A DNA stretch of 64,000 bases from Euzebya tangerina (GCF_003074135.1 NZ_PPDK01000001.1:186001-250000); one strand, 5' to 3'. Shown: positions 16,461 through 26,013, counted from the stretch's first letter. The notes: generated by a model not told the origin, from the sequence alone. Numbers and translations: made by a program.

Positions 16461-17429
16461 TCAGCGGTCGCCGCCGAGCCAGTTCAGCGCCGTGCGCTTC
16501 CAGCCGGTGGCCGAGGACGGTGGCCGGGGGATGTCCGGCTGGGTCGTGGTCATGCGGATCCCGTCGAGCGCACCGTCCAGGGCCTCCCGCACCCGTTTGG
16601 CCCAGGTCCGGCTGACGACGTTGGCGATGCCGACGCTGCCCGCCGCCCACACGCCGAGGTTCGTCGCGAACTGCGCCAGGTCACTGCTGATGATGGCCGA
16701 GTCCGGGATCGCGGCCGCGGCACCGATGCCCGTGACGATGCCGCCGATGACCCCGGAGGTGATGATGCCGATGGAGGCGTTCCGGATGGGCTGGGTGTCA
16801 GCCTCGAGCGTCACCACCGACTCCTCGTCAGCCTCCTCCTCGACGGTGACGGTCACCGCCTTCAGGTCACGCAGGACACTCTCCGCCTTCGTCGCCTGCA
16901 GGCCCAGCCGCATCTCGACCAGCAGCCGCTTGTCCTTGACCCAGCGCTCGGAGCTCCCGCGCGCCCCCGTCAGCTTCATTCCCTCGTCATGGGTCATCCA
17001 GTTCGTGGCCCCCCGACGGACGCGCTCGGCCCGCTCGGGCACGATCGCGGCTCCCCGGACCGACCGTGGCCCGAGGAGTCGCTCGGTTCGGCTGGGCTCG
17101 TACTCGGCAGCCGTGGCGATGCGGACGTCGGTCATCGCGCGCTGGACGAGTGACGGATCCACGCCGACCTGCGCGGCCACCTCCTGGATGTCCCGCAGGC
17201 TGAGTCCCGCGTCCGCCCGCGGGCGCTCTGAGCCCTGTAGCTCCAGCGCTCGGGCGATGACCCGCTCGGCCTCAGCCGGGCTCAGACGCCGACCGGCTGA
17301 GCGCGACAGCGGCTGGCGGGGCGTCGGCTGCGAAGTGGGCGTCGGCTGCGAAGTGGGCGCCGCAGCAGCCGTGTCGCCACCAGAGGAACCGTCCTCCTCC
17401 GGGGCCGGCTGCGCCGCGACATCGCTCAC
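16461..17429 (-). CDS. Conserved hypothetical membrane protein with helical N-terminal module
   Basis: The 322-residue protein has a low-complexity Pro/Thr/Ser-rich N terminus (1-45), then a helical module (about 48-95) of the form LSPAEAERVIARALEL ... GLSLRDIQEVAAQVGVDP, seen at the N terminus of many uncharacterised bacterial proteins. A central domain with alternating acidic residues follows and then two hydrophobic segments (about 225-275). No enzyme motif is seen. It ends 10 bases from the convergent kinase-like gene and is followed on its strand by nothing in the operon sense; the gene upstream (aldo/keto reductase) is 19 bases away. Confidence 0.65.
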   Translation of the reverse strand: MSDVAAQPAPEEDGSSGGDTAAAAPTSQPTPTSQPTPRQPLSRSAGRRLSPAEAERVIARALELQGSERPRADAGLSLRDIQEVAAQVGVDPSLVQRAMTDVRIATAAEYEPSRTERLLGPRSVRGAAIVPERAERVRRGATNWMTHDEGMKLTGARGSSERWVKDKRLLVEMRLGLQATKAESVLRDLKAVTVTVEEEADEESVVTLEADTQPIRNASIGIITSGVIGGIVTGIGAAAAIPDSAIISSDLAQFATNLGVWAAGSVGIANVVSRTWAKRVREALDGALDGIRMTTTQPDIPRPPSSATGWKRTALNWLGGDR

Positions 17430-17448
17430 TCCAGGGTCCTACGCCTTC

Positions 17449-18498
17449 CTATGCGCCCAGTCCGCCGTTGACCTTGTCGGTGTCGGGCGTTGACTGCGGG
17501 ACCACACCGAAGTTGTCGGCGTACAGCTCGGCGATCCGGTCGAGTTCCTGGGTCGTCAGGTCGCGCTGGTCGGGTGCGGCGGCGAACTCCGCTATCTCCT
17601 TGGACGAGTAGATGTTCGGCAAGGTGGTCACGCAGGTCCGGTGGGACAGCACCCACTTCAGCGCCGCCTGGCCGAGGGTCATGTCGTGGGTCAGGAAGTC
17701 GAGCCTGGCCACCTTCTGGACCCCTTCCACCAGCCAGGATCGCGGGCGGTGACGGCGGTGGTCGTTCTTGGGGAACACGTGGTCGGCGGTGAGGTTGCCC
17801 TCCAGCATCCCCGAGGAGTGCGGTACCCGGACGATGAGCTTGTGATCGGTCTCCTCGGCGACCTCGATCAGCTCCTTGCCGGGCGATTGCTCCAGCAGGT
17901 TGAAGATCATCTGCATCCCGGCCATCCCCGAGTCGCCCGGCATGACGTTCTCGGCACCGGCCCCGCGGTGGCGCATGGCGTACGCCCCCTCCTCGTACCA
18001 GCCGATCTTGGGGCCGAGCGCGATGCCGTAGGCGCGGATCTTCCCCGCAGCCTTCGCCTCCTCGAGGAAACCCCACAGGTCGTCGGCGTCCAGGTGCTCC
18101 ATCCGCGGGTTGTGCAGCTGGTAGAAGTCGATCTCATCGACGCCCAGGCGCTTGAGGGACTCGTCGAGACGCTGGGAGATGTAGGCCACGTCGGTCCGGT
18201 GCGCCCGCTCCTGCTGGCCGACGCGCTGGTGGTCGGAGGTGATGTCGTAGCCGAACTTGGTCCCGATGACGACCTGGTCGCGGACGTCGGCCAGGGCTTC
18301 ACCCAGGACGTCCTCGGCGTACCCCTCGGCGTAGGTGTCCGCGGTGTCGAAGAACGTGATCCCGTGGTCGAAGGCCTCGCGGTGCAGGCGGATCGACTCC
18401 TCCCGCGTGTACTCACCCCACCAGCCGGTCGTGACGGTCCAGTTGCCGAAGCCGACGACGCTGACGTCGATTCCAGGGGCGAGCTCGCGATAGCGCAT
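17449..18498 (-). CDS. Aldo/keto reductase
   Basis: The 349-residue TIM-barrel oxidoreductase has the family pattern: FFDTADTYAEG with the catalytic Asp and Tyr (about residues 50-56), the Lys in VIGTKFGYD, and the active-site His in YQLHNPR (about 125). The NADPH-binding segment near LPNIYSSKEIAEFAA is present. It is of the large AKR type similar to YghZ/tas-like proteins. Reduces carbonyl compounds in the cytosol; the natural substrate cannot be inferred. ATG 18498 is 28 bases after the NTF2-like gene on the same strand. Confidence 0.85.
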   Translation of the reverse strand: MRYRELAPGIDVSVVGFGNWTVTTGWWGEYTREESIRLHREAFDHGITFFDTADTYAEGYAEDVLGEALADVRDQVVIGTKFGYDITSDHQRVGQQERAHRTDVAYISQRLDESLKRLGVDEIDFYQLHNPRMEHLDADDLWGFLEEAKAAGKIRAYGIALGPKIGWYEEGAYAMRHRGAGAENVMPGDSGMAGMQMIFNLLEQSPGKELIEVAEETDHKLIVRVPHSSGMLEGNLTADHVFPKNDHRRHRPRSWLVEGVQKVARLDFLTHDMTLGQAALKWVLSHRTCVTTLPNIYSSKEIAEFAAAPDQRDLTTQELDRIAELYADNFGVVPQSTPDTDKVNGGLGA

Positions 18499-18525
18499 GG
18501 TTCCGAGGCTACCGGGCAGCTCACG

Positions 18526-18936
18526 TCATTCCAGGGGCGATCCGACCGTGATCCGGGTGATCTTGTTGCGTCTGACCTCGAAGACGGCGTCGACCTCGAC
18601 GTCGTGGGCGCCGGCCACGTTGCCGTGGGCATCCTGGACCGTGAAGCGGCGCGTCAGGCGACAGGTGAGCGTGGTGACCCGCCCCTCAACCGCACGGCCG
18701 GGGACGGCCCGCCGGATGATGGTCGTGGGGCGGTCGGCCCCGGTCACCCCCTCGAAGAGGGAGGCCAGTTGGGCCCGACCCCTGGCCGTCCCCCCGTCGG
18801 AGGTGAAGACGGCCTCCGGCGCGAAGGTGTCCAGAACGTCGGCGATGGTGCCGTGGTTGAGCGCGGAGACGTGCGCGTCGACTGCGACCCTGGGATCGGG
18901 GGAGGCGGTGTCGCGGTCATGCGATTGGTCGGACAT
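18526..18936 (-). CDS. SnoaL/NTF2-like small protein
   Basis: A 136-residue protein with the cone-shaped NTF2-like pattern: DAHVSALNHGTIADVLDTF, AVFTSDGGTARGRAQLASLFEG, then strands ending in a VFEVRRNKITRITV motif. Such proteins are used for small-molecule binding, isomerase or limonene-epoxide-hydrolase-type chemistry; no catalytic residue set is clear here. It lies just upstream of the aldo/keto reductase on the same strand and may be co-transcribed with it. Confidence 0.7.
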   Translation of the reverse strand: MSDQSHDRDTASPDPRVAVDAHVSALNHGTIADVLDTFAPEAVFTSDGGTARGRAQLASLFEGVTGADRPTTIIRRAVPGRAVEGRVTTLTCRLTRRFTVQDAHGNVAGAHDVEVDAVFEVRRNKITRITVGSPLE

Positions 18937-18997
18937 GGCACTGCTGATCGTAGACCTACCCTCGCCCGGCGCCGCCCGGCACTAGGGTCGGGAGGAG

Positions 18998-19177
18998 ATG
19001 GAAGACCTGTTCAGCAACATCGACCTCGACCCGATCGCCTCCCCCGTCGGCCTGATCGTCATCGGCCTGGGGATCAGATTGGTCCTGGGCGCCGTCAAGA
19101 CCGCGATCAAGTTGGCCCTGGTCGTGATGATCCTCGTCGGCCTATACCTGTTCTTCTACGGGGGGAACGTCGTATGA
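18998..19177 (+). CDS. Small membrane protein (59 aa)
   Basis: ATG 18998 sits close behind GGAGG. The 59-residue product has a short acidic N terminus (MEDLFSNIDLD) and two overlapping hydrophobic stretches (about 15-32 and 38-55). Its stop overlaps the next gene by ATGA, which makes it a real gene despite its size. No family recognised. Confidence 0.6.
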   Translation: MEDLFSNIDLDPIASPVGLIVIGLGIRLVLGAVKTAIKLALVVMILVGLYLFFYGGNVV

Positions 19178-19581
19178 ACATCCGTCTTCCCACGCTCAAT
19201 CGGCGCCGCACGGCCCGGCTGTTCATCATCGGACTGGGCGTGGCCAGGCTGGTGGAGGGGACCGCGGCCACGATCTCCCCCGGGCCGGTCCTCGACATCA
19301 TCGGCGACGATATCTCGACCGCCGACTCCCGGGCCAGCTTCCGGATGAAGTCGGGGCGTGACGTGGCGCTCGGTCTGATGACGTTGAAGGCCATGCGTGA
19401 CGATCGACGTCTGGCCGAGTTGGCTCTGGCCTCGGTCGTGGTCGACGCAGTTGACGGGCTGGCTGTCACCCTCGACGGGCGGGATGCCTTCGGCGCACCG
19501 GTCTACCCCGCCGGTGCGGTCCTCGGCTTCGCGGTCGCCGGTGCGGCTGCCTGGTCGGCACGGGCCCTTCGCCGGCTGTAG
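19174..19581 (+). CDS. Small membrane protein
   Basis: The 135-residue product starts at ATG 19174, overlapping the preceding small gene by four bases. It is basic at the N terminus (NRRRTARLF) and has about four weakly hydrophobic segments, with a conserved-looking centre SGRDVALGLMTLKAMRDDR. Proteins of this general type (about 130 residues, four helices, polar centre) are common in actinobacteria and uncharacterised. The long frame open upstream on this strand is an antisense shadow of the aldo/keto reductase. Confidence 0.65.
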   Translation: MNIRLPTLNRRRTARLFIIGLGVARLVEGTAATISPGPVLDIIGDDISTADSRASFRMKSGRDVALGLMTLKAMRDDRRLAELALASVVVDAVDGLAVTLDGRDAFGAPVYPAGAVLGFAVAGAAAWSARALRRL

Positions 19582-19750
19582 GGGTCTCCGGCCGACTATC
19601 GGTACACCGCCGCGATGCCAGAACTCGGTCGTGCACTGAAAGTCGGTTGTGACCTGGGCCGCCCCAACTCTTAGCACACGGTCAAGGGCTGACGAGGCGA
19701 ACTCGTGTACCGACAGTCGCGGTCTCGGCAATCACCACACCACGAGGGAC

Positions 19751-20713
19751 TCAGCCCGTGGTGTTGAAGGTGAAGCCCTCCGACGGCTGGATGATCACGA
19801 AGCCCTGACCCTGGAAGGCGACCTGGAACGCCTCCCCCGACCCTCGACCGATCAGCGCCGCCGCCTTGAAGCTGGACTTGATCGTGGTCTGCAGGTTGGC
19901 TGACCACGCCACGACCGCGTTGGTGTCGGCGAAGGTCGGCGCCTCCGCCGCGTTGAGGACCACCGGTGGACCGTCCGTGGTGATCGCCACCCAGCCGGTG
20001 CCGCGCAGGGTGGTGTTGAACAGCCCACCAGCCGCGATGCTCGCGCCCTTGACGCGCTCGATGTTCCAGTCGAGGGAGGTCGAGAAGGCCAGCACGTTCT
20101 TGCCGCTCACCGACAGGCCCGCGTTGTTCATCTGCAGCAGGTGGACGTCGTAGGCCAGATCGGCCAGGAAGACGTCGCCCTGTCCCTGGACCTTCATCAG
20201 CGGGAGCCCTTCGCCCGTCAGGGCCTTCTTGATGAACTTGCTGGCGCCGCCGCCCTCGAAGGCGAAGTCGACGTTGCCCTGATAGGCCACCATGGATCCC
20301 TGCCGGGCCATGAACGGCTGGCCGACCCGGACCCGCAGCAGCTTGGCGTTCTGGTTGGCGATCGGCTGGGCTTCCCGCTCCCCGTAGCGTCCGTCGACGA
20401 GGTCACCGGTGATGCCCTGGAACGCACCGCCCCGCCCACCGCCGTACGCCTGAGCCGACTGCTGCTGTGGCTGGCCGCCGACCTGGTCGACGACCGCGGC
20501 CTGGGGCTCCGCCGAGCCGCCGTCCTGACCACCCGCTGGCTGACCGCCGGCCTGCTCGACACCCGGCTGCCCGCCGCCGGAGCCCGCGCCACCCCGCCCC
20601 ATCGGTGCGACGCCGACCTGTCCCTGGTGGGCCACCTGGTCGGTCCAGTTCTGACCGTCCCACCAGCGGTACTCGTACTGACCCTCGGGGTCCGGTCGCC
20701 ACTCAGCCGTCAT
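19751..20713 (-). CDS. DUF2510 plus AIM24-family protein
   Basis: ATG 20713 follows GGGAGAG and is preferred to an in-frame GTG at 20737. The 320-residue protein begins with a DUF2510 motif (EWRPDPEGQYEYRWWDGQNWTD cut here for length is at residues 3-24), continues with a Gly/Gln-rich linker (about 35-110) and then the AIM24 beta-sandwich domain (about 130-320) with repeated Gly-rich strands such as GVFL and GLFNTTLRG. AIM24 is a fold of unknown biochemical role; DUF2510 often targets actinobacterial membrane-associated proteins. Cytosolic. It stands alone between two intergenic gaps of about 170 bases. Confidence 0.75.
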   Translation of the reverse strand: MTAEWRPDPEGQYEYRWWDGQNWTDQVAHQGQVGVAPMGRGGAGSGGGQPGVEQAGGQPAGGQDGGSAEPQAAVVDQVGGQPQQQSAQAYGGGRGGAFQGITGDLVDGRYGEREAQPIANQNAKLLRVRVGQPFMARQGSMVAYQGNVDFAFEGGGASKFIKKALTGEGLPLMKVQGQGDVFLADLAYDVHLLQMNNAGLSVSGKNVLAFSTSLDWNIERVKGASIAAGGLFNTTLRGTGWVAITTDGPPVVLNAAEAPTFADTNAVVAWSANLQTTIKSSFKAAALIGRGSGEAFQVAFQGQGFVIIQPSEGFTFNTTG

Positions 20714-20880
20714 GGTCTGCTCTCCCTGGTCGGTCACGACCCTCGGATGGGGTCACCTGGGCGACAGCCTAACCCCCCGACCAGCGGCATCCCTGATCGT
20801 CTGGGGCCTACACATGTGTCGGTTCACCCGGACAATCCGGCAGAAGCTACACCTTCGGAGGACCGGGCCGAGCCCGAGCC

Positions 20881-22467
20881 TCAGCGAAGCGCCTGCACCA
20901 CGGCCGCCGCAAGACCAGCCATGTCATGCGGGTCCGCCTCGGCGGTGATCGTCAGCCCCAGGTCCCGGCAGGCTGCGGACGTCACCGGCCCGACCGAGAT
21001 GACCGCGATGTCGGGGTGCGGCAACTCGCCCAGCAGGTCGATCAGATTGCGGGCGGTGGAGGATGACCCGAGCGCGATGGCGTCGAACGTTCCCTCCCGC
21101 AGCCGGGTCACCACGTCTGGATCCAAGCCCTCGGCAGGGACGGTCTTGTAGGCCTCCGCCTCGACCAGGGCCACACCGGCAGCCGTCAGGACCGCCACCA
21201 GCGTGTCGCTGGCGATGTCCGCCCGTGGCAGGAAGACCGGATGAGCCTCTGCCGCGGCGACCGCCCCGAGCGCCTCGCCCAGACCCCGCGTGGTGAAGGT
21301 CTCAGGCACCAGGTCCGCCCGCAGGCCGACCGCCTCCAGTGCGGCGGCTGTCCCCGAGCCCACGCAGGCGATCTTGGTCGAGGCGAACCAGCGCGAGTCC
21401 CCGCCACGGTCAGCGATGACCTCCAGCACGGCCCGGACACCGTTGGCCGAGGTGAACGCCACCCAGGAGAACCGGCCGGACCGCATCCACTCGACCTGCT
21501 CGACCAGCGCACGTGGGTCGGCGGTCGGCTGGATCGCGATCGTCGGGGCTTCGACCGGGTCCGCGCCCAGCGCCCGGAGTCGTCGCGACAGCTGGCTGGC
21601 CTGGCTGCGGGTCCGTGGGACCAGGACCGACCGGCCGAGCAGCGGACGGTCGGCGAACCACGAGAGCTCGGCGGCCAGGCCTGCCACCTCACCCACAACT
21701 GTGACGGCTGGGGAGGAGAACCCGGTCTCGGACACCTGTGCGGCGATGTCGGCCAGCGTGCCGTCCAGCTGCTCCTGTCGGGTGGTGGTCCCCCAGCGGA
21801 CCATGCTCACCGGTGTGTCGCCGGACCGGCCTGCGTCCATCAACGCCTGCGCGATCCGCCCGATCCGGCCGACGCCCATGAGGAAGATGAGCGTTCCGGG
21901 GAAAGCCGCGAGCGCCGGGTAGTCGACCTGCGTCTCGGGCTTGGTCGGGTCCTCGTGGCCGGTGATCACCGCGAAGGCCGGGGAGATGCCGCGATGGGTG
22001 ACCGGGATCCCGGCGTAGGCCGGGGCGGCGATGGCGGAGGTGATGCCGGGCACGACCTCGAAGGGGATCCCCGCGGCGACGCACCGCTGCGCCTCCTCCG
22101 ACCCACGACCGAAGACGAACGGGTCACCGCCCTTGAAGCGAACGACGGCGTGGCCCTCGGCGGCCTTGTCGACCAGCAGCTCGTCGATCTCGTCCTGGGC
22201 CAGCGCGTGCCGGTCCGGCAGCTTGCCGACGTAGACCAGTTCGGCGTCGTCGCGACAGACCGCCAGGGCTTCCGGCGGTGAGAGGCGGTCATAGGCGACG
22301 AACGTGGCGGTCGACAGCAACGTGGCCGCCCGCGCAGTGACCAGCCCGAGCGCCCCCGGCCCGCCACCGACGAGGTACACCGTCCCGGCGGCAGCGGGCT
22401 CTCCGCCCAGGTCCGCCAGCACCGCAGCTGCCGCCGTCGACGTCGCAGCGCGAACCGGATCAGCCAC
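20881..22467 (-). CDS. hemD: Uroporphyrinogen-III C-methyltransferase / uroporphyrinogen-III synthase fusion
   Basis: A 528-residue bifunctional protein. Residues 27-265 are an SUMT/CobA methyltransferase: YLVGGGPGALGLVT, YDRL, VRFKGGDPFVFGRG and VVPGITSAIAAPAYAGIP. Residues 275-528 are a HemD-type synthase with LVPRTRSQAS, VAFTSANGVRAV, FLPRADIASDTL and ALGSSSTARNL. The fusion makes uroporphyrinogen III and methylates it towards siroheme/cobalamin. It overlaps the end of hemC by eight bases and follows hemA in one operon. The fusion is common in actinobacteria. Confidence 0.95.
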   Translation of the reverse strand: MADPVRAATSTAAAAVLADLGGEPAAAGTVYLVGGGPGALGLVTARAATLLSTATFVAYDRLSPPEALAVCRDDAELVYVGKLPDRHALAQDEIDELLVDKAAEGHAVVRFKGGDPFVFGRGSEEAQRCVAAGIPFEVVPGITSAIAAPAYAGIPVTHRGISPAFAVITGHEDPTKPETQVDYPALAAFPGTLIFLMGVGRIGRIAQALMDAGRSGDTPVSMVRWGTTTRQEQLDGTLADIAAQVSETGFSSPAVTVVGEVAGLAAELSWFADRPLLGRSVLVPRTRSQASQLSRRLRALGADPVEAPTIAIQPTADPRALVEQVEWMRSGRFSWVAFTSANGVRAVLEVIADRGGDSRWFASTKIACVGSGTAAALEAVGLRADLVPETFTTRGLGEALGAVAAAEAHPVFLPRADIASDTLVAVLTAAGVALVEAEAYKTVPAEGLDPDVVTRLREGTFDAIALGSSSTARNLIDLLGELPHPDIAVISVGPVTSAACRDLGLTITAEADPHDMAGLAAAVVQALR

Positions 22468-23383
22468 CCAGCGCCTCCCGCATCTCCTCGCCCAGTCGGG
22501 TGCCGATCTCCGTGCCCTGGTCGAACCCGCCGGCTGTCGACAGCCGCAGCACCCGCCGATTCACGGGGTCGCCCAGCATGCCCAGCAACTCGAGGCCCCC
22601 GAGGCCGGTCAGGGTGCACAGCGCCCCAGCCGGAGTGGTGCAGCCACCCTCGATGGCGGCCAAGAAGGCCCGCTCGGTCTCGACGGCCTTGCGGGACGGC
22701 AGGTGGTCCACCGCCTCGAGCAGCGACGCCGTGCGGGCGTCGTCGGCCCGGCACTCGATCGCGATGGCGCCCTGCGCCGGAGCGGGCACCATCTCTCCGG
22801 GCTCGAGCGGGACGGCCTTGAGGGGCAGGTCGAGTGGGCCGACCCCGCCCCGATCGGGGGAGGTGTAGAGCCGTTTCAACCCTGCGAGTGCCACCACGAC
22901 TGCGTCGAACTCGCCGTCCGCAACCTTGCGCAGGCGGGTGTCGAGGTTTCCCCGCAGCGGCAGGACCTGGAGACCGGGCTTCACGCGCAGCAGTTGCAGC
23001 TTTCGTCGTTCCGAGGAGGTGCCGACGATGGCGCCGGCCGGCAGGGCCGAGAACGGGCGCCCCTCTCTGGTGACCAGCAGGTCGCGCGGGTCCTGACGCC
23101 CGGGGATGGCACCGACCATCAGGTCGGGGTGGGGGTCGGTCGGCAGGTCCTTGAAGGAGTGGACCGCCACGTCGCAGTCGCCGTCCAGGACCGCTTGTCG
23201 AATGGTGTCGATGAAGATGCCCTTGACGTCGAAGGCCTCAACTCGGCGTTCGGGGTGGTCATCCCCCGTCGAGGACATGGGGACCAACTCGACGGGCTGG
23301 CCGGTCCGGTCGGTGATCCTGGTGCCGGTCTGGAACGCCTGTGCCCGGGCCAGCGCCGACCGGCGCGTGGCGATGCGGATCAT
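22460..23383 (-). CDS. hemC: Hydroxymethylbilane synthase (porphobilinogen deaminase)
   Basis: The 307-residue protein has the full HemC pattern: RIATRRSALARAQA at the N terminus, the active-site Asp in HSFKDLPT, the arginine-rich stretch GTSSERRKLQLL, and the dipyrromethane-cofactor Cys in EGGCTTPAGAL (about residue 240). It polymerises four porphobilinogens into hydroxymethylbilane in the cytosol. It lies 24 bases after hemA and overlaps the uroporphyrinogen-III synthase gene, which uses its product. Confidence 0.95.
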   Translation of the reverse strand: MIRIATRRSALARAQAFQTGTRITDRTGQPVELVPMSSTGDDHPERRVEAFDVKGIFIDTIRQAVLDGDCDVAVHSFKDLPTDPHPDLMVGAIPGRQDPRDLLVTREGRPFSALPAGAIVGTSSERRKLQLLRVKPGLQVLPLRGNLDTRLRKVADGEFDAVVVALAGLKRLYTSPDRGGVGPLDLPLKAVPLEPGEMVPAPAQGAIAIECRADDARTASLLEAVDHLPSRKAVETERAFLAAIEGGCTTPAGALCTLTGLGGLELLGMLGDPVNRRVLRLSTAGGFDQGTEIGTRLGEEMREALGG

Positions 23384-23407
23384 TGGCTGGTGACGTCGTG
23401 CGCGCCG

Positions 23408-24727
23408 CTACGACGCGGCGTCATCTGCGGCGGCCGTGGTCCAGCCGGCACCGTCGTCGTCGCCCGGATCAGCGGTGACATCCAGATCGAACAGGTGGCT
23501 GATCGCGCGCACGTACCGCTCACCGTCGGGTGTGTCGACCAGCTTCTTCAGGCGGACAGTTGGCTGGTGCATGAGCGTGTTGATGATGCCGCGCGTCAGG
23601 GCCTCGACTACGTCACGCTGATCGTCGTCGAGGGAGGAGAGGCGACTGGACAGCCGCTCCATCTCGGCAGCGCGCACGCCGTCAGCCTGGGCGCGCAGCG
23701 CGGTGATGGTGGGGCCGGCCTGGACGCCGCGACTCCACGCTGCGAAGGCGTCCGCCTCCTCGGCCACGATGAGCCGGGCGTCGCGGATGGCGTCTCCGGT
23801 CGGTCCCTGGGTCACGATCTTGCGCAGCGCGTGGATGTCCACGACCGTGACGCCGGGCAGCAGGTGTGCGCCCGCCTCGACGTCGCGCGGCACGGCGAGA
23901 TCCACGATGACCAGCGGCCGGTCCGGACGGGACGCCATCGCATCCTCGAGCGCTGCCGACGAGATCACGGGCTGGCTCGCATCCGTGGAGGCGACGATCA
24001 GGTCGGCCTGGGCCAGGACCGTCGAGAGCTCATCCAGGCCGTGCGCCGTCCCGCCGACCCGCTCGACGAGGGACTGGGCCTTCTCGGTGGTCCGGTTGGC
24101 CACCAGGACCCGCTCGGCCTCGGCCGCGATCCGAGCGCCGGCCATGCCGCCGATCTTCCCGGCACCGACGAGGCCGACGACTGGGTTCGTGGTCGGCAAG
24201 GCCTGCCGGCCAGCCAGCAGTGCGACATCGACGATGGATGCCGCGCCCTCGGAGATGCCGGTCTCGGCCCGGGTCCGACGTCCTACCCGCACGGCCTGCC
24301 GGAAGACGCGGTTGAGCAGGGTCGAGGCCGTACCCTCCTCCAGTGCAGTGGTGAAGGCCTTGCGGATCTGCGCGTGGATCTGGCGCTCCCCGACGACCAT
24401 CGAGTCCAGGCCGCTGGCGACCGCGAACAGGTGCTCGGCTGCGGAGGTGTCGAACCGGTCGTAGGTCAGGTGACCGAAGGTCTCGAGCGGCCGGCCGGCC
24501 CACTCGGCCAGGTGGTCGCGGAGATCAGCAACACCACCGTGATATCGGGTGACGTTGGCGTAGACCTCGACCCGATTGCAGGTCGAGACGATGGCTGCCT
24601 CGACGACGTGCTCCCGCTGCATGACCGAGGCCAGCGCCTTGGCGTGCAGGTCTGCCGGTACGGCCAGTTCGTCCAGCAGATCGGCGGAGGCGGAGCGGTG
24701 ACTGACACCGAGGACGAGGAGGGTCAT
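23408..24727 (-). CDS. hemA: Glutamyl-tRNA reductase
   Basis: ATG 24727 gives the conserved N terminus MTLLVLGVSHRSAS; the frame stays open 27 codons further but without family similarity. The catalytic Cys is in STCNRVEVYA (about residue 48), the NADPH-binding fold has GLVGAGKIGGMAGARIA, and RKAFTTALEEG and GISEGAASIVDVAL match the catalytic domain. It reduces Glu-tRNA to glutamate-1-semialdehyde, the first step of the C5 pathway. First gene of the hemA-hemC-hemD/cobA operon. No strong Shine-Dalgarno is visible at the chosen start. Confidence 0.93.
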   Translation of the reverse strand: MTLLVLGVSHRSASADLLDELAVPADLHAKALASVMQREHVVEAAIVSTCNRVEVYANVTRYHGGVADLRDHLAEWAGRPLETFGHLTYDRFDTSAAEHLFAVASGLDSMVVGERQIHAQIRKAFTTALEEGTASTLLNRVFRQAVRVGRRTRAETGISEGAASIVDVALLAGRQALPTTNPVVGLVGAGKIGGMAGARIAAEAERVLVANRTTEKAQSLVERVGGTAHGLDELSTVLAQADLIVASTDASQPVISSAALEDAMASRPDRPLVIVDLAVPRDVEAGAHLLPGVTVVDIHALRKIVTQGPTGDAIRDARLIVAEEADAFAAWSRGVQAGPTITALRAQADGVRAAEMERLSSRLSSLDDDQRDVVEALTRGIINTLMHQPTVRLKKLVDTPDGERYVRAISHLFDLDVTADPGDDDGAGWTTAAADDAAS

Positions 24728-24852
24728 GGGGAGTTGTGCCGAGGGTAACGACGCCCCTTGAACGCCGCCAATCGCCACGGCATTCCGTACCGCCACTCCG
24801 TCAGCCACGCGACCATCCGGTTCGGGCGGCGGATCACCGCATCATGGCATCG

Positions 24853-26013
24853 CTATGCCAGGAGCATCCGCGAGATGATGACCTTCTGGATCTCGCTCGT
24901 CCCACCGCCGATGGTCGAGAGCTTGGCGTCCCGCCAGCCTCGCTCGACCGGGAAGTCCTTGATGTAGCCCCAGCCGCCGTGGATCTGGATGGCGGCGTCG
25001 GCGTTGGCCAGCGCACACGCCCCGACGTACGCCTTCGCCATGGACGCCTCCATCTGGTGATCCAAGCCCTGGTCCTTCTTCCAGGCGCCGTAGCGCAGCA
25101 TCAGCCGGGCTGACTCGAGGTTGATCTTCATGTCCGCCAGCTTGTGGGCGATGGTCTGGAAGTGGGCGATGGGCTTGCCGAACGCCTGGCGCTCCTTGGC
25201 GTAGGCAATCGAGTCGTCCAATCCGCGTTGCATGCCGCCGATGGCCGAGCCGAGCATGACGGTCCGCTCCCAGCTGAAGCACTCGAAGCCGATGGCCCAC
25301 TGGGCGGTGCCGATCGGACCGAGCCGGGCGGAGTCGGGGACTCGGACGTCGACCATGACCATCTCCGACGTCGGTGAGGACCGGTTGCCGGACTTGTCCA
25401 GGACGTTGCCGACCGACAGGCCCGGGGTGTCGCGGGGGAGGATGAACGCGGTCATGCCGCCTCCTCCGGCCCCCTCCTCGTGGGCGCCATCGGTCCGCAC
25501 GATCACGGTGAACACATCGCAGACGGGCCCGTTGGTGATGAAGGTCTTGGTGCCGTTCAGGATCCAGTGGTCCCCGTCGGGTACCCCCCGTGAGGTGATG
25601 CCGGAGGTGTCCGAGCCGTGGTCGGGTTCGGTGATCCCCCACGCCCCGATCCACTCGCCGGACGCGAGCTTGGGCAGGTAGGCGGCCTTCTGCTCGTCGG
25701 TCCCGTGCAGCTCGATCGGCTTGGCCCCGATGACGAGGTGGGCGCCTAGTGAGAGCCCCAGCCCGGCGTCCAGTCCGCCGTAGGACAGCGCCTCGAGTGC
25801 CAGGCCGGTGTCGACGGCGCCAGCGCCCATGCCGCCCCACTCCTCGCCGATGCACATGCCCGTCAGCCCGACCTGTCCGCAGGCATCCCAGACATCCCGG
25901 TCGAAGCGGCCCTCACGGTCCCGCTCCCCCGCTCCGGGTTCGACGACGTCGCGGGCGAACTCGACGATCGTCTTGTAGAGGCTCTGCTGCTCTTCGGAGA
26001 GTGCGAAGTCCAT
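24853..26013 (-). CDS. Acyl-CoA dehydrogenase
   Basis: The 386-residue flavoprotein has the ACAD motifs: WGITEPDHGSDTSG (FAD/substrate loop), GTKTFITNG, and the C-terminal IHGGWGYIKDFPVERGWRDA. In GGGTSEIQ the position of the MCAD-type catalytic Glu is Gly; instead SWERTVML (Glu near residue 246) matches the place of the base in isovaleryl-CoA and long-chain dehydrogenases. A short/branched or long-chain acyl-CoA substrate is therefore more likely than medium chain. It acts in the cytosol with electron-transfer flavoprotein. No other beta-oxidation gene is adjacent. Confidence 0.9.
   Translation of the reverse strand: MDFALSEEQQSLYKTIVEFARDVVEPGAGERDREGRFDRDVWDACGQVGLTGMCIGEEWGGMGAGAVDTGLALEALSYGGLDAGLGLSLGAHLVIGAKPIELHGTDEQKAAYLPKLASGEWIGAWGITEPDHGSDTSGITSRGVPDGDHWILNGTKTFITNGPVCDVFTVIVRTDGAHEEGAGGGGMTAFILPRDTPGLSVGNVLDKSGNRSSPTSEMVMVDVRVPDSARLGPIGTAQWAIGFECFSWERTVMLGSAIGGMQRGLDDSIAYAKERQAFGKPIAHFQTIAHKLADMKINLESARLMLRYGAWKKDQGLDHQMEASMAKAYVGACALANADAAIQIHGGWGYIKDFPVERGWRDAKLSTIGGGTSEIQKVIISRMLLA

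Noticed and set aside
22304-24748. Very long plus-strand open frame (over 800 codons) opposite the hem cluster
   Set aside because: Antisense shadow of hemD/cobA, hemC and hemA, caused by high GC; its product has no recognisable domain and the real genes are unambiguous.
24853-26013. Acyl-CoA dehydrogenase with a lost catalytic Glu
   Set aside because: The Gly in GGGTSEIQ is normal for the isovaleryl/long-chain type, and the Glu in SWERTVML takes over as base.
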